Source: Leptospira_B sp964571605
Lineage (GTDB): Bacteria; Spirochaetota; Leptospiria; Leptospirales; Leptospiraceae
DNA: 64,000 bases
NCBI GenBank assembly: GCA_964571605.1
Contig: CAZNCS010000002.1
Coordinates: forward strand, 3,144 to 67,143
Direction: 5' to 3'
A program made the translations under genes and the position numbers. The notes beneath the pieces were generated by a model. It had not been told where the DNA came from and made no database searches. It was given only the letters and a program-made list of their open reading frames with translations. Below are positions 26,111 to 35,530 of this stretch, one piece after another. Within the stretch, counting starts at the first letter, position 1. Every line of letters starts with the position of its first letter.

Positions 26111-26536
26111 ATGAAAATCGAGAAAGTTTTGTATGTGGGTAAAGCCAAAGCAACAGGCGGAAGAGACGGTCGTGCAGTAACAAGCAATCAAGTCGTAGAC
26201 GTTAAATTGACGACTCCGAAAGAATTGGGAGGTCCGGGAGAGGAGGGGACAAATCCGGAACAATTATTTGCAGCAGGATATTCGGCCTGTTTTATTGGTG
26301 CGATCAAATTTGTCGCTTCTCAGGAAAAGATATCTCTCCCACAGGATGTTTCCATTGCAGGCAATGTCGGAATCGGTCCAATTCCGGGAGGATTTGGAAT
26401 CGAAGTCGAACTCAATATTTCTATTCCCGGTATGGAAAAATCTGCGGCTGAAAATCTCGTCCAAAAAGCGCATCAAGTATGCCCATACTCGAATGCGACA
26501 CGAGGTAATATTGACGTTAAGCTGAATATTCTATAA
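26111..26536 (+). CDS. ohr: Organic hydroperoxide resistance protein Ohr
   Basis: A 141-residue Ohr peroxidase that reduces organic hydroperoxides using a Cys pair recycled by lipoyl proteins. Both catalytic Cys are seen: AAGYSACFIGAIKF and HQVCPYSNATRGN. The N-terminal signature VLYVGKAKATGGRDGRA is present, and the conserved Arg lies in that segment. The start at 26111 follows AAGGAG at the right spacing; the earlier in-frame ATG at 26066 lies inside the operator. Divergent from ohrR and controlled through the palindrome at 26051-26086. Confidence 0.93.
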   Translation: MKIEKVLYVGKAKATGGRDGRAVTSNQVVDVKLTTPKELGGPGEEGTNPEQLFAAGYSACFIGAIKFVASQEKISLPQDVSIAGNVGIGPIPGGFGIEVELNISIPGMEKSAAENLVQKAHQVCPYSNATRGNIDVKLNIL

Positions 26537-26727
26537 GAACTTCGGAGCAGGGAAGGAGATCCTACCATAAGTGGGCCTTCTTCTTTCCCATCCTGGAACT
26601 CCTGCCTACTCCGTTTCCGATTCTCTGCGGAGAATACATGGAGTCAACTATTAGATAAAAATGAGACTCAAAATCATTTGACTTAAAGATAATGGCCTCC
26701 AGATTGTTCTTTTTAGGAGAGCAAAAA

Positions 26728-26925
26728 ATGGAAGAATACTGCAGACCTATTCGGATATCCGAAAGAGCGCATTTTATCGTGGATCTCTGTGCGAATTGCG
26801 GTCATGTGCATTTGCATTTCGAAAACGGTTCCCTCAAGATGGACCTGCATAAAATGGAAGATTTGTTCCGTACTGTCCAAGACGCTCATGCATGGATTCT
26901 GGAAGAATTAGCGGGTTATAATTAA
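26728..26925 (+). CDS. Small conserved-looking hypothetical protein with a CxxC motif
   Basis: A 65-residue protein. The ATG at 26728 follows TTAGGAG at good spacing. It contains VDLCANCGHVHLHFENG, a CxxCxHxH cluster that could bind metal, and an amphipathic C-terminal helix. Function unknown. It stands alone between ohr and the flagellar genes. Confidence 0.6.
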   Translation: MEEYCRPIRISERAHFIVDLCANCGHVHLHFENGSLKMDLHKMEDLFRTVQDAHAWILEELAGYN

Positions 26926-27121
26926 TTCTACTGTGTCCCGGCAGGTCTTCTTTTTAGCCGAATCCCAGGGCCACCAGGAAATTTTGGACCTTCTATCCGC
27001 TCGAATTTCGAAATAGCAGTAGTGGGATATACGACATAATCCTCAAAGGGAAGAAGATAATTTTATAAAGTCTCAAGGAATCTGCAGATCTTTCGATCCT
27101 TATACTGCAAGGGGCATTACT

Positions 27122-28594
27122 ATGCAGATTAGAACGGAAGGTCCATCCAGAGAAGATAACATGCAGGGTTTGTCGGAATCTAAGCTTTCCGTCGTATCTG
27201 AAAAAGCACATGTTTCCGGACCGAATTTTATGGATTTGATGAAGTCCATACAGATCCGTTCTCAGAAAGTTTTAGAAGAAGGACAAAAAGTTTCGGAAGC
27301 CCCTGCCGAAAAATTGGAAGCTCCTGAAAAAACTAAAGAACCCGAATTATTTTCAGAAACGGAAGAAGAAGATGTAGAAGAAATTTCCTCGGAAGAAGAA
27401 ACCGAGGATTCTAAAACGATCAAACTTTCCGAAAAAAAACAAATCTCCTTGGAAGAAAATTTGGAAGAAGAAGTTTCGGAATCCGATTTGGAGGAAGAAA
27501 CAAATTTTGATTCTCCGTTTATTACTCAAATGAGTGCGTTTTTAGCGAGTTTAGAATCTAAAAAAGAAAAAGAAACATCTTCGATTCACGCTGAAGAGCC
27601 TGTTTTAGTTAAGAAAAGTATAAAACAGAATAAGGAAGAAATCCAGGAATCTTCCTCTAAGGAAGAAGTCTCCTCGACTTCCAAACCAGTCAAAGAAGAA
27701 GAAAAACGTAATATTAAAGAAATTAGAAAATCCGCGGAGAAAGAAAGTTTGGACGAAGGTTTAAAAAGCCTAGAAGAAGTCCGCAAACTTTCCAAACCGG
27801 CAAATGAAGAAAAAGCGCAAACAGCTTTAAAAGAAGTTTCTAAGGAAAATTTTATCCCCGAGTCGGAAAACTGGAAAATTACTCGGGAGAAAAAACAAGA
27901 ATCCCTTTCTCAAATTGCCAAAGGCCAAACTGCAAAAATTTCAGCGGCGGAAGATAGCGCGTCCAAAGGGGATCATTCCGGAAAAGGGTCTCAGAACCAA
28001 GAATTTTCCCAAAGACAGGGAAATGAAACCACTCTTACTCTTTTAAAAGCAGGAATGGGAGTCCAAAATGGTTCCACAGAAATTTCAGGAAATTCTTCGA
28101 CTCGTAATACTAAGTCCAATTCTTCCGCTGTTATGGATCGTTCCGCGATGAAAGAAAACTTCCAGAGATTGGTTCAAACAGCAAAATTGAATATAGTCGA
28201 AAATGGAAGATCTGAAGCCACACTTAGATTGAATCCCCGCGAATTGGGAAGAGTTTCTCTTCGAATTAGTGTGGAAGACGATCGTGTCCAAGGAAAAATT
28301 CTAGTCGAGTCGGAACAAGTTCGCCGTTTGTTTATGGGAGACTTGGAACAATTGCGTAAAGATTTCCGAGAACAAGGTCTACATTTGGAATCCTTGGTAA
28401 TCGATATGGAAGATTCTTTTCAATCCGCTTGGGGAGATTCCGGTGCGAATGGAGATAGGGACTCCGAAAATATCGGCGTGGAAACTTCTTCTTTAAACTC
28501 CTCCTCCGATATTCAAGTTTCCGAACTTGACTCTATAGAAATTTCGGAATTCGCCGACAAGAATATGGAAAGACGCTTAAACATTTTGGTTTAA
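27122..28594 (+). CDS. fliK: Flagellar hook-length control protein FliK
   Basis: A 490-residue FliK, the secreted molecular ruler that measures the hook and switches export specificity. The N-terminal two thirds are low-complexity, Glu/Lys/Ser-rich and presumably disordered, as in other FliK proteins. Residues about 340-425 form the conserved C-terminal (Flg_hook) domain: ATLRLNPRELGRVSLRISVE, then GKILVESEQVRRLFMGDLEQLR and LESLVIDME. It is followed by flgD (10 bases) and flgE, the usual hook cluster order in spirochaetes, for flagella that lie in the periplasm. Confidence 0.9.
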   Translation: MQIRTEGPSREDNMQGLSESKLSVVSEKAHVSGPNFMDLMKSIQIRSQKVLEEGQKVSEAPAEKLEAPEKTKEPELFSETEEEDVEEISSEEETEDSKTIKLSEKKQISLEENLEEEVSESDLEEETNFDSPFITQMSAFLASLESKKEKETSSIHAEEPVLVKKSIKQNKEEIQESSSKEEVSSTSKPVKEEEKRNIKEIRKSAEKESLDEGLKSLEEVRKLSKPANEEKAQTALKEVSKENFIPESENWKITREKKQESLSQIAKGQTAKISAAEDSASKGDHSGKGSQNQEFSQRQGNETTLTLLKAGMGVQNGSTEISGNSSTRNTKSNSSAVMDRSAMKENFQRLVQTAKLNIVENGRSEATLRLNPRELGRVSLRISVEDDRVQGKILVESEQVRRLFMGDLEQLRKDFREQGLHLESLVIDMEDSFQSAWGDSGANGDRDSENIGVETSSLNSSSDIQVSELDSIEISEFADKNMERRLNILV

Positions 28595-28604
28595 GGAGAA
28601 GTAA

Positions 28605-29291
28605 ATGCCGGATACAAACGCAGTTTCCAATGAAGCGGTCCGAAGTCGTTATCTCGAAGGCGACAGAAGTTATAATGTAAAGAACCATTTTGAAAAAATG
28701 GAGAAAGAGGAAAAAAGCGGACTCCAAGGTATCGAAGTACGTTCCACTGCGAAAGCATTAGGAAAAGATGATTTTCTGAAATTATTGATCACACAACTTT
28801 CTTCCCAAGACCCTACGAATCCGGTGAAAGACCAGGATTTTATCGCACAGATGGCCCAATTCTCCTCACTCGAGCAAATGAATAATATTTCTCAAGGTAT
28901 AGGCAAAATGACCAATCGCCAAAGTTTTTCTTTGGTAGGAAAGGTTGTATCCGGTCCCGATTTTGTAACGGGAGAAAACGTAGTGGGACTCGCAGGAGCT
29001 CTCTTTTTCGACGGAGAAGGAAAATCTTTCGTAAGAGTGAACGGTAGAACCGTAGAGATAGATGCAATCACTTTGATCACGGATCCGAGTGTTTTGAACC
29101 AGGCAGAAGCTGGACAAAAACCTGCGCCTGCAGTGCAAGACGCAAAACAACAAACAAATTCCGGAACGGGCAAGGAATCGGAAAATCTTTCGAGTCCTGC
29201 AAATGTTCTACAAGAAACGAATATCGAGGAAACCAATACCGGAGCGCCGGGTTGGAGTTTTCCCGGTAAACCAAACGATAGTAATTATTAA
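28605..29291 (+). CDS. flgD: Flagellar hook assembly (capping) protein FlgD
   Basis: A 228-residue FlgD, the scaffold cap needed to polymerise hook subunits. The FlgD N-domain is clear at residues about 48-105 (LGKDDFLKLLITQLSSQDPT, then MAQFSSLEQMNNI). A beta-rich central part follows, and an Asn/Thr/Gly-rich tail replaces the extended C-domain of enteric FlgD. It lies 10 bases after fliK with its own GGAG site, and 30 bases before flgE. Confidence 0.93.
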   Translation: MPDTNAVSNEAVRSRYLEGDRSYNVKNHFEKMEKEEKSGLQGIEVRSTAKALGKDDFLKLLITQLSSQDPTNPVKDQDFIAQMAQFSSLEQMNNISQGIGKMTNRQSFSLVGKVVSGPDFVTGENVVGLAGALFFDGEGKSFVRVNGRTVEIDAITLITDPSVLNQAEAGQKPAPAVQDAKQQTNSGTGKESENLSSPANVLQETNIEETNTGAPGWSFPGKPNDSNY

Positions 29292-29321
29292 TCAAATAGA
29301 AAGGTTCGAGGTACAAGCGCC

Positions 29322-30716
29322 ATGATGAGGTCTCTTTATGCAGGAGTTTCCGGTTTAAAAAACCATCAAGTTCGGATGGATGTAATCGGTAACAATATTT
29401 CCAACGTCAACACGCACGGTTTTAAAACCGAACGTGTTACTTTTCAAGATATGATTTCCCAAGAGTTAAGGGGCGCTTCCGAACCTAAGGAAAATATCGG
29501 AGGAGTAAACCCTCAACAAGTGGGTCTCGGAGCATTGATCGCAGCGATCGATAAAATTATGACCCAAGGTGCTTTACAAACGACCGGAAAAAATACGGAC
29601 GTAGCAATTTCGGGAGAAGGTTTTTTCATCGTAAAAGACGGAGATAAACAATTTTATACCAGGGCCGGCGCTTTTAACCTGGATAAGAACGGTTATTATG
29701 TGAATCCAGCCAACGGACTTAAGGTTCAAGGTTGGAATTCAAGATTGGATGAAAAAGGAAACAAGTACATCAATTCCTCGGCTTCCATCGAAGACATTGT
29801 TATTCCAGTATATTCTAAAGAACCTGCAAAGGCTACTTCCAAGATAGATTTCAGATCTAACTTGAACTCTTCCGTTCAAGCCGTTCCTCCGGACGCGACT
29901 CAGGAAGAAATCACTGCAATGATTAACGATCCCGATCCTAAAGCGAGAAGGGGACATGTTACGACGATCAAAGTATTCGACGACCAAGGCGAACAAAGAG
30001 AATTCAAAATGGAATTCTATAAAGTCCGCGAGAATACTTGGAAAGCCAGAGTAGCTCTTACCGACGCAACACAGCTTTCGGTGGATGTTGCTGCAACCGG
30101 CGGACAAAATACTCAAATGCCTGGATTAACAGAGCTCGAGTTCGGATTTACTCCGGATGGAAAAATCGTCTATGTTTCCGACGGAACCGACGTAATGAAT
30201 ACCGGTAAATTAAACGCGAAAGTTTCTTTCAAAATTGCCGGAAATCCTCAAGTCCAAAGTTTCGACCTTTCCATGGGTGAAGCTGGAATGGTAGACGGTG
30301 TCACACAATTTTCCTCCGACTTTACCACAAAAGCCGTAAAACAAGACGGATATACTATGGGATATCTGGAGTCTTTCTCTATCGATAATTCCGGAACGGT
30401 AACCGGTGTATATTCAAACGGTATTAAACAACCTCTTGCAAGAATCGCAACCGCGGTATTCAATAACCCGGCCGGTTTGGACAAAGCGGGAGATACAATG
30501 TTTGCATTTTCCAATAACTCGGGAGAACCGTTGATCGGAGAAGCCGGAGTTGCCGGAAGAGGAAAAATCAATGCTGGGCTATTAGAAATGTCTAACGTAG
30601 ATTTGTCGGATCAGTTTACGGACATGATCGTCACTCAAAGAGGTTTCCAGGCTAACTCGAGAACCATCACGACCACAGACCAAATGCTCCAGGAAGTTTT
30701 AGGACTCAAACGTTAA
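29322..30716 (+). CDS. flgE: Flagellar hook protein FlgE
   Basis: A 464-residue hook subunit. The N-terminal D0 signature SLYAGVSGLKNHQVRMDVIGNNISNVNTHGFK, the central hook domain (GEGFFIVKDGDKQFYTRAG) and the C-terminal D0 helix (VDLSDQFTDMIVTQRGFQAN, TTTDQMLQEVLGL) are all intact. No cysteine occurs anywhere in the protein, although FlgE of some spirochaetes forms a Cys-Lys derived lysinoalanine cross-link. A strong terminator follows, so fliK-flgD-flgE probably ends here. Confidence 0.95.
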   Translation: MMRSLYAGVSGLKNHQVRMDVIGNNISNVNTHGFKTERVTFQDMISQELRGASEPKENIGGVNPQQVGLGALIAAIDKIMTQGALQTTGKNTDVAISGEGFFIVKDGDKQFYTRAGAFNLDKNGYYVNPANGLKVQGWNSRLDEKGNKYINSSASIEDIVIPVYSKEPAKATSKIDFRSNLNSSVQAVPPDATQEEITAMINDPDPKARRGHVTTIKVFDDQGEQREFKMEFYKVRENTWKARVALTDATQLSVDVAATGGQNTQMPGLTELEFGFTPDGKIVYVSDGTDVMNTGKLNAKVSFKIAGNPQVQSFDLSMGEAGMVDGVTQFSSDFTTKAVKQDGYTMGYLESFSIDNSGTVTGVYSNGIKQPLARIATAVFNNPAGLDKAGDTMFAFSNNSGEPLIGEAGVAGRGKINAGLLEMSNVDLSDQFTDMIVTQRGFQANSRTITTTDQMLQEVLGLKR

Positions 30717-30751
30717 TATTTATTAGCATAATCTCCTAATTGATTTTTGAT

Positions 30752-30790
30752 GCGCTCGGCAGAATTTTTCTCCGAGCGCTTTTCTTTTTT
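30752..30790 (+). terminator. Rho-independent terminator after flgE
   Basis: A perfect 8-bp stem, GCGCTCGG (30752-30759) and CCGAGCGC (30772-30779), with a 12-base loop, then TTTTCTTTTTT. Confidence 0.88.
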
Positions 30791-30919
30791 ATGGGGTTTT
30801 GGAATCGTAGAAAAATCGGAAAACCTTTGAATACGGTAAAGCGAAGTATTTTCGAAACTTAAAGAGTGGGAAGTAAGTCAATTTTATCGTAATTTAAACT
30901 GTACAAGGAGTTCGGTACT

Positions 30920-33271
30920 TTGAAACCACGGAAAACAAATCCGAAAAAAAATACACAAAATAAGGATTCGGACTGGTTTGATGCCATTTGCCTCGCCAAT
31001 CAGGAATTATTTCATGGTTGGAATGCCGAGGAGATTCGATCCTTCGCCCAATGTTTTGAATGGAAGTCCTATCCGTCGGGGTCTGTTGTGGTGGAGCCGG
31101 AAAAAAGTTCCGATTGGTTGTATTTTCTTCATGAGGGATTTTGCGAAGAATTTAGTTCCTCCGCTTCTGCGGATACGTTATTATTACGGAAACTCATGCC
31201 TACCTCTCATTTCGGTGAAGCTGGATTCTTCGGCTGGTCGGAAGGGAAGTTCGGAATTCGATGTTTGACCGCCTCCAAAACATTACGAATTTCTAGAAAG
31301 AATTGGGAAAGATGGAATATTATATTTCCGGAAAAGGCGCAACTTTTCCATGACAGGATTGAAACCAAACGCTTTTTTAGACTGGCTTCCTACCAACCCG
31401 ATCAAAAGGAACTTTTGGAAATTATTTCCAATTTGGAATTCCTATTTCATATCGATAAAAAAAGAATCCGGGACTTAGCTCCTCATCTTCGCTGGTTGTA
31501 CGTTCCCGGTGGAGAACGTTTGATTCGACAAGGCGATCCGGGAAATTCTCTTTTTGTAATCGTGTCCGGTCGATTCAAATATACCGTAGAAGATGAAAAC
31601 GGACATACGATAGGAGAAGGAGAATTCGGAAAAGGGGATATCATAGGTGAGATGTCTTTATTAACCGGAGAACCTCGTTCTGCTTCCGTTTATGCGGTAC
31701 GTTCTGGGCAAGTGATTCGTATTTCCAGAGACGGATTTCGGGAATTTATTTCCCGTTCTCCGGAAGCTCTGTTTCATATTACGGAAACGATCGCAAGAAG
31801 ATTAGGAGAAAGAAATAAACAAGCAGTAAGATACGGACGTAAGGTACATACGATTGCTTTGGTTCCGGTTACAGAAGATTTTCCTTTAACGATTTTTTCT
31901 AAAGAACTTTCCAAATCCCTAAAATCATTCGGTTCTACTCTTCTCGTAAACGAAGGAAAATTTTGGAAATTTTTAAAGGCCGAGGTTTTCCCAAAAAAGA
32001 AGGAAACCCGATTCAACATCCCGGATCTTCTCTCTTGGTTTGCGGGACTGGAAAAAGAATATGATAAAGTAGTTTTCGAAGTGATTCCCGGCGGAGATCC
32101 TCTATGGGCGGAGACTAGTTTACGACAGGCAGACCGAATTTTACTTCTTGCAGAACCGGGTAAGGAACTCAAAGACGATTCGTACGTTTGGAATTTGATT
32201 CGAGGGAACAGTTTATCCGAAACAGTTCAAGAATCGGTAATATATCTAGAGGATTCTTATTCCCGCTGGTCCGAATTGGAATTATTACTCGGAAAACTTT
32301 TCGGTCAAAAACATATTCTTAGAAAAAATCGTCCGGGAGAATTCGACAGGGTTGCGAGAAGAATGGAGAGCAAATCGGTCGGAGTCGCTTTGGCAGGAGG
32401 TGGAGCAAAAGGTTTTGCACATCTTGGAGTATTGCGTTCCTTGAATGAGGCGGGCATCCCCGTGGACATTATAGGAGGAACAAGTGCCGGAGCGATCATG
32501 GCGGGATTATTTGCCATGGGATACGATTCCGAAGAAACATTACGATTGATTAAAGAAGTTTGGATCGAAGCGAAGTTGACCAGGGATTATACGTTTCCTT
32601 TTGTTTCTCTTCTAAAAGGGGCCAGGTATTCGAAAGCAATTCGCGAATTTTTCGGAACTAGAAAAATCGAAACTCTTTCGATTCCATTCTTAGCAGTCGC
32701 CTGCGATTTAACCCATTCCCGCCCAAAAGTATTTCACGAAGGGGAACTTTGGAAAGCGATTCGAGCTAGTACTTCTTTGCCTGGGATTTTTCCTCCGTTT
32801 TATAACGAAGGCTCTTTGTATGTAGACGGAGGGCTTTGGGATAATTTGCCCGGCTCTCTCGTCCAGGAAAAAGGGGCGGATATATTAATTTCCATAGATT
32901 TAGGAACCGGCTCTCAACCGAATAAGGATCAAACCTACGGATCTTTGGTAGAGAATAAAATTCCAGGAGAGGGGCCGTCTGCTTTGCAATTATTCGGGAA
33001 CCGATTTCTTTCCAAAGACCAAAGATATTCGTATCCGAATATTGGAGAATTGTTTATGAGATCTTTGTTACTATCCAGTAGAAACAATCTATTGCACACC
33101 AAAGAAGTCTCGGATATCTTTGTCGAACTCCCTGTTCGTGATTTTTCGACATTTGATTGGGATGAATATAGACGATTGTATGAAATAGGATATGAATACT
33201 CTCAGTCGCAAATCAAAGATTGGGCCAAGATTATAAAAGAAAGAATTTATTCGGATAAAAAAACAGTTTAG
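30920..33271 (+). CDS. cNMP-binding and patatin-like phospholipase (NTE-type) protein
   Basis: A 783-residue protein with a TTG start preceded by AAGGAG. Two cyclic-nucleotide-binding-like domains lie at about residues 25-140 (degenerate) and 170-295 (GDIIGEMSLLTGEPRSASVYAV). An NTE-type linker follows. The patatin domain starts near residue 492 with GGGAKGFAHLGVL. The catalytic Ser is in GGTSAGAI near residue 521, and the Asp is in VDGGLWDNLP near residue 637. It is probably a lysophospholipase or lipid esterase at the inner membrane, whose activity may respond to a nucleotide. Standing alone, it is not in an obvious operon. Confidence 0.88.
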   Translation: MKPRKTNPKKNTQNKDSDWFDAICLANQELFHGWNAEEIRSFAQCFEWKSYPSGSVVVEPEKSSDWLYFLHEGFCEEFSSSASADTLLLRKLMPTSHFGEAGFFGWSEGKFGIRCLTASKTLRISRKNWERWNIIFPEKAQLFHDRIETKRFFRLASYQPDQKELLEIISNLEFLFHIDKKRIRDLAPHLRWLYVPGGERLIRQGDPGNSLFVIVSGRFKYTVEDENGHTIGEGEFGKGDIIGEMSLLTGEPRSASVYAVRSGQVIRISRDGFREFISRSPEALFHITETIARRLGERNKQAVRYGRKVHTIALVPVTEDFPLTIFSKELSKSLKSFGSTLLVNEGKFWKFLKAEVFPKKKETRFNIPDLLSWFAGLEKEYDKVVFEVIPGGDPLWAETSLRQADRILLLAEPGKELKDDSYVWNLIRGNSLSETVQESVIYLEDSYSRWSELELLLGKLFGQKHILRKNRPGEFDRVARRMESKSVGVALAGGGAKGFAHLGVLRSLNEAGIPVDIIGGTSAGAIMAGLFAMGYDSEETLRLIKEVWIEAKLTRDYTFPFVSLLKGARYSKAIREFFGTRKIETLSIPFLAVACDLTHSRPKVFHEGELWKAIRASTSLPGIFPPFYNEGSLYVDGGLWDNLPGSLVQEKGADILISIDLGTGSQPNKDQTYGSLVENKIPGEGPSALQLFGNRFLSKDQRYSYPNIGELFMRSLLLSSRNNLLHTKEVSDIFVELPVRDFSTFDWDEYRRLYEIGYEYSQSQIKDWAKIIKERIYSDKKTV

Positions 33272-33543
33272 AGAATGAGCGACACTATCTGGAATAGACC
33301 GGTTTGAACGCGGCGAAGAGTCGCGCAAATTTGTAGGACCTCAAACAATCCGAGTCGTAAAACGAAATAACAAATTCAAAACGAGTAATATATGTTTTGT
33401 ATAACAATAAGAATCGATTTTGCCTTTTTAGATCGTCCATTATGGAAAACCCCCTTGGGGATTTTTGCTGGAAAGTCTGGAAAATCGGGCAAAAAAACTC
33501 CTTTTCATGATTTCTAAAGGACCATAGGGTGGATTGTTAGAGG

Positions 33544-35526
33544 ATGGAATCCAAGTTTAAGCAATATATCGTAACGGACCATAAATCACTCGGTCCGCGA
33601 TTAGCCATCCTGCGAAATAAAATTCAGCCGGAGCTTATCGACTTAACTGATTTTTTCGAATATTCTGAAATTCGTGATTCCCTTCAGTTTGTAAACGTAG
33701 TCTTTTATATTTCCGATTCCGCTTTGGAAGTGGAACATAAAAAAATACGGGATCAATTGAGATTGAATCCTTTGATTTTAGGTCGTTTTATTCTAAACGC
33801 CGATCTAGGATACGAAAATTATAAACAAACGGAAATCGAAGATGATTTGATTTTCGGTGTGCTTCCGGACGAAACAACCGATCTACATCTAAGTAAAAGT
33901 TTTGCTAATGCCTTTTTGCATTTGCAGATGATTACGGATCAATTCGACCTACTACACAAAATAAACACTGCCAAATACGAAATCAACCGATTGACTCGGA
34001 TCGGCATCAGTCTTGCAAACGAAAAAGATTTCGATAAACTATTGCGGGAAATCTTATATAGTGCTCGCGAAATTTCTAATGCTGACTCGGGCTCCTTATA
34101 TCTGGTCGAACAAGACGATATAGGATTTGTTAAAAATTTACGATTCAAAATTTCCGCATTAAGTATAGATACGGAAGAATTTATTCTTCCCATCAACAAA
34201 TCCAGTATCGCCGGTTATGTGGCGGAAACCGGAAAAGTCCTTAATATTCAGGACGTTTATAATCTTCCCGAAGCTTCCGAATTCTCCTTCAATCGGAATT
34301 TCGATATACTTTCCAATTACCATACGAAGTCCATGTTGGTGGTTCCAATGAAGGGCCATCGAGGAGATGTGGTAGGAGTATTACAACTTATTAATAGAAA
34401 ACGGAACTTTAGCCAAAAACTTACCGTGGAGCAGATGAAAGGGGAGGAGATCCAACCTTTCGACGATTATTCTGCTCAATTGGTTTTGGGAGTGGCCGGT
34501 CAGGCCGCAGTTGCTATACAAAATAATTATTTATTACGAGAAATCGAGACACTATTTGAGGGGTTTGTGACCGCGTCCGTAAATGCTATCGAATCCAGAG
34601 ATCCTACCACAAGTGGTCACTCATTTAGAGTCGCACAATTGACGGTAGGTCTCGCAGAAACTTTGGACCGTGTGGATTTCGGAAAATACCAGGATATAAA
34701 ATTCACAAAGGAACAGATCAAAGAAATCAGATATGCTTCTCTCCTTCACGACTTTGGAAAAGTCGGGGTAAGGGAGAAAGTTCTCGTTAAAGCCAAAAAA
34801 CTGGACGGACTCGAAGTAGATCTGATCGATTGGAGATTTCGATATCTTAAGAAAGATTTCGAAGCTAAGTTTAACGTTAGAAAGGTAGAATATTTAAAAA
34901 AGCACGGCACTGTCGGATATGTAGATTTTGAAAAAGCGATCGAATTCGAATTTTCGGAAGAATGCAAACGACTCAATTCCATGTTCCAAATTATCAGCCA
35001 ATCGAACGAACCATCCATCTTGGAAGAGGCGAATTCCCAATTTCTGGAAGAAATTGCTAAAATGCAATATATCACCACCGACGGTGAAAGTTTGGATTTG
35101 ATTTCACCTTATGAATTCGGATTTCTTACGATTAAAAAAGGATCCTTGGATTTCGAAGAGAGAAAAGAAATCGAATCCCATGTGGAACATACATTTCAAT
35201 TTTTAAGTAAAATTCCTTGGACCAGCGATTTGAAAATGATCCCTTCGATCGCACATGCCCACCATGAAAAATTAAACGGAACCGGTTATCCAAGAGGTTT
35301 ATCCGGGGACGATATTCCCGTTCAATCCCGAATTATGACGATCTCTGATATATTCGATGCGCTTACCGATCAGGATCGTCCTTATAAGAAAGCTGTACCA
35401 TTGGAAAGAGCTCTTGATATTCTAGAGATGGAAGCTAAAGAAAATCATTTGGACGGAGATTTGCTGAAAGTTTTTATCGAAGCAAAAGTTTGGGAACGTC
35501 TGAATCACCAAGGTCAGATCAAATAG
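33544..35526 (+). CDS. GAF and HD-GYP domain cyclic-di-GMP phosphodiesterase
   Basis: A 660-residue signalling protein. Residues about 145-345 form a GAF sensor domain (RIGISLANEKDFDKLLREIL, KSMLVVPMKGHRGDVVGVLQLINRK). The HD-GYP phosphodiesterase follows. HSFRVAQL carries the first His, LLHDFGKVGV is the HD pair near residue 400, and HAHHEKLNGTGYPRGL is the GYP region near residue 571. About 105 residues beyond the usual spacing lie between HD and GYP, forming an unusual insert. It probably degrades cyclic di-GMP. Confidence 0.85.
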   Translation: MESKFKQYIVTDHKSLGPRLAILRNKIQPELIDLTDFFEYSEIRDSLQFVNVVFYISDSALEVEHKKIRDQLRLNPLILGRFILNADLGYENYKQTEIEDDLIFGVLPDETTDLHLSKSFANAFLHLQMITDQFDLLHKINTAKYEINRLTRIGISLANEKDFDKLLREILYSAREISNADSGSLYLVEQDDIGFVKNLRFKISALSIDTEEFILPINKSSIAGYVAETGKVLNIQDVYNLPEASEFSFNRNFDILSNYHTKSMLVVPMKGHRGDVVGVLQLINRKRNFSQKLTVEQMKGEEIQPFDDYSAQLVLGVAGQAAVAIQNNYLLREIETLFEGFVTASVNAIESRDPTTSGHSFRVAQLTVGLAETLDRVDFGKYQDIKFTKEQIKEIRYASLLHDFGKVGVREKVLVKAKKLDGLEVDLIDWRFRYLKKDFEAKFNVRKVEYLKKHGTVGYVDFEKAIEFEFSEECKRLNSMFQIISQSNEPSILEEANSQFLEEIAKMQYITTDGESLDLISPYEFGFLTIKKGSLDFEERKEIESHVEHTFQFLSKIPWTSDLKMIPSIAHAHHEKLNGTGYPRGLSGDDIPVQSRIMTISDIFDALTDQDRPYKKAVPLERALDILEMEAKENHLDGDLLKVFIEAKVWERLNHQGQIK

Positions 35527-35530
35527 ATTT

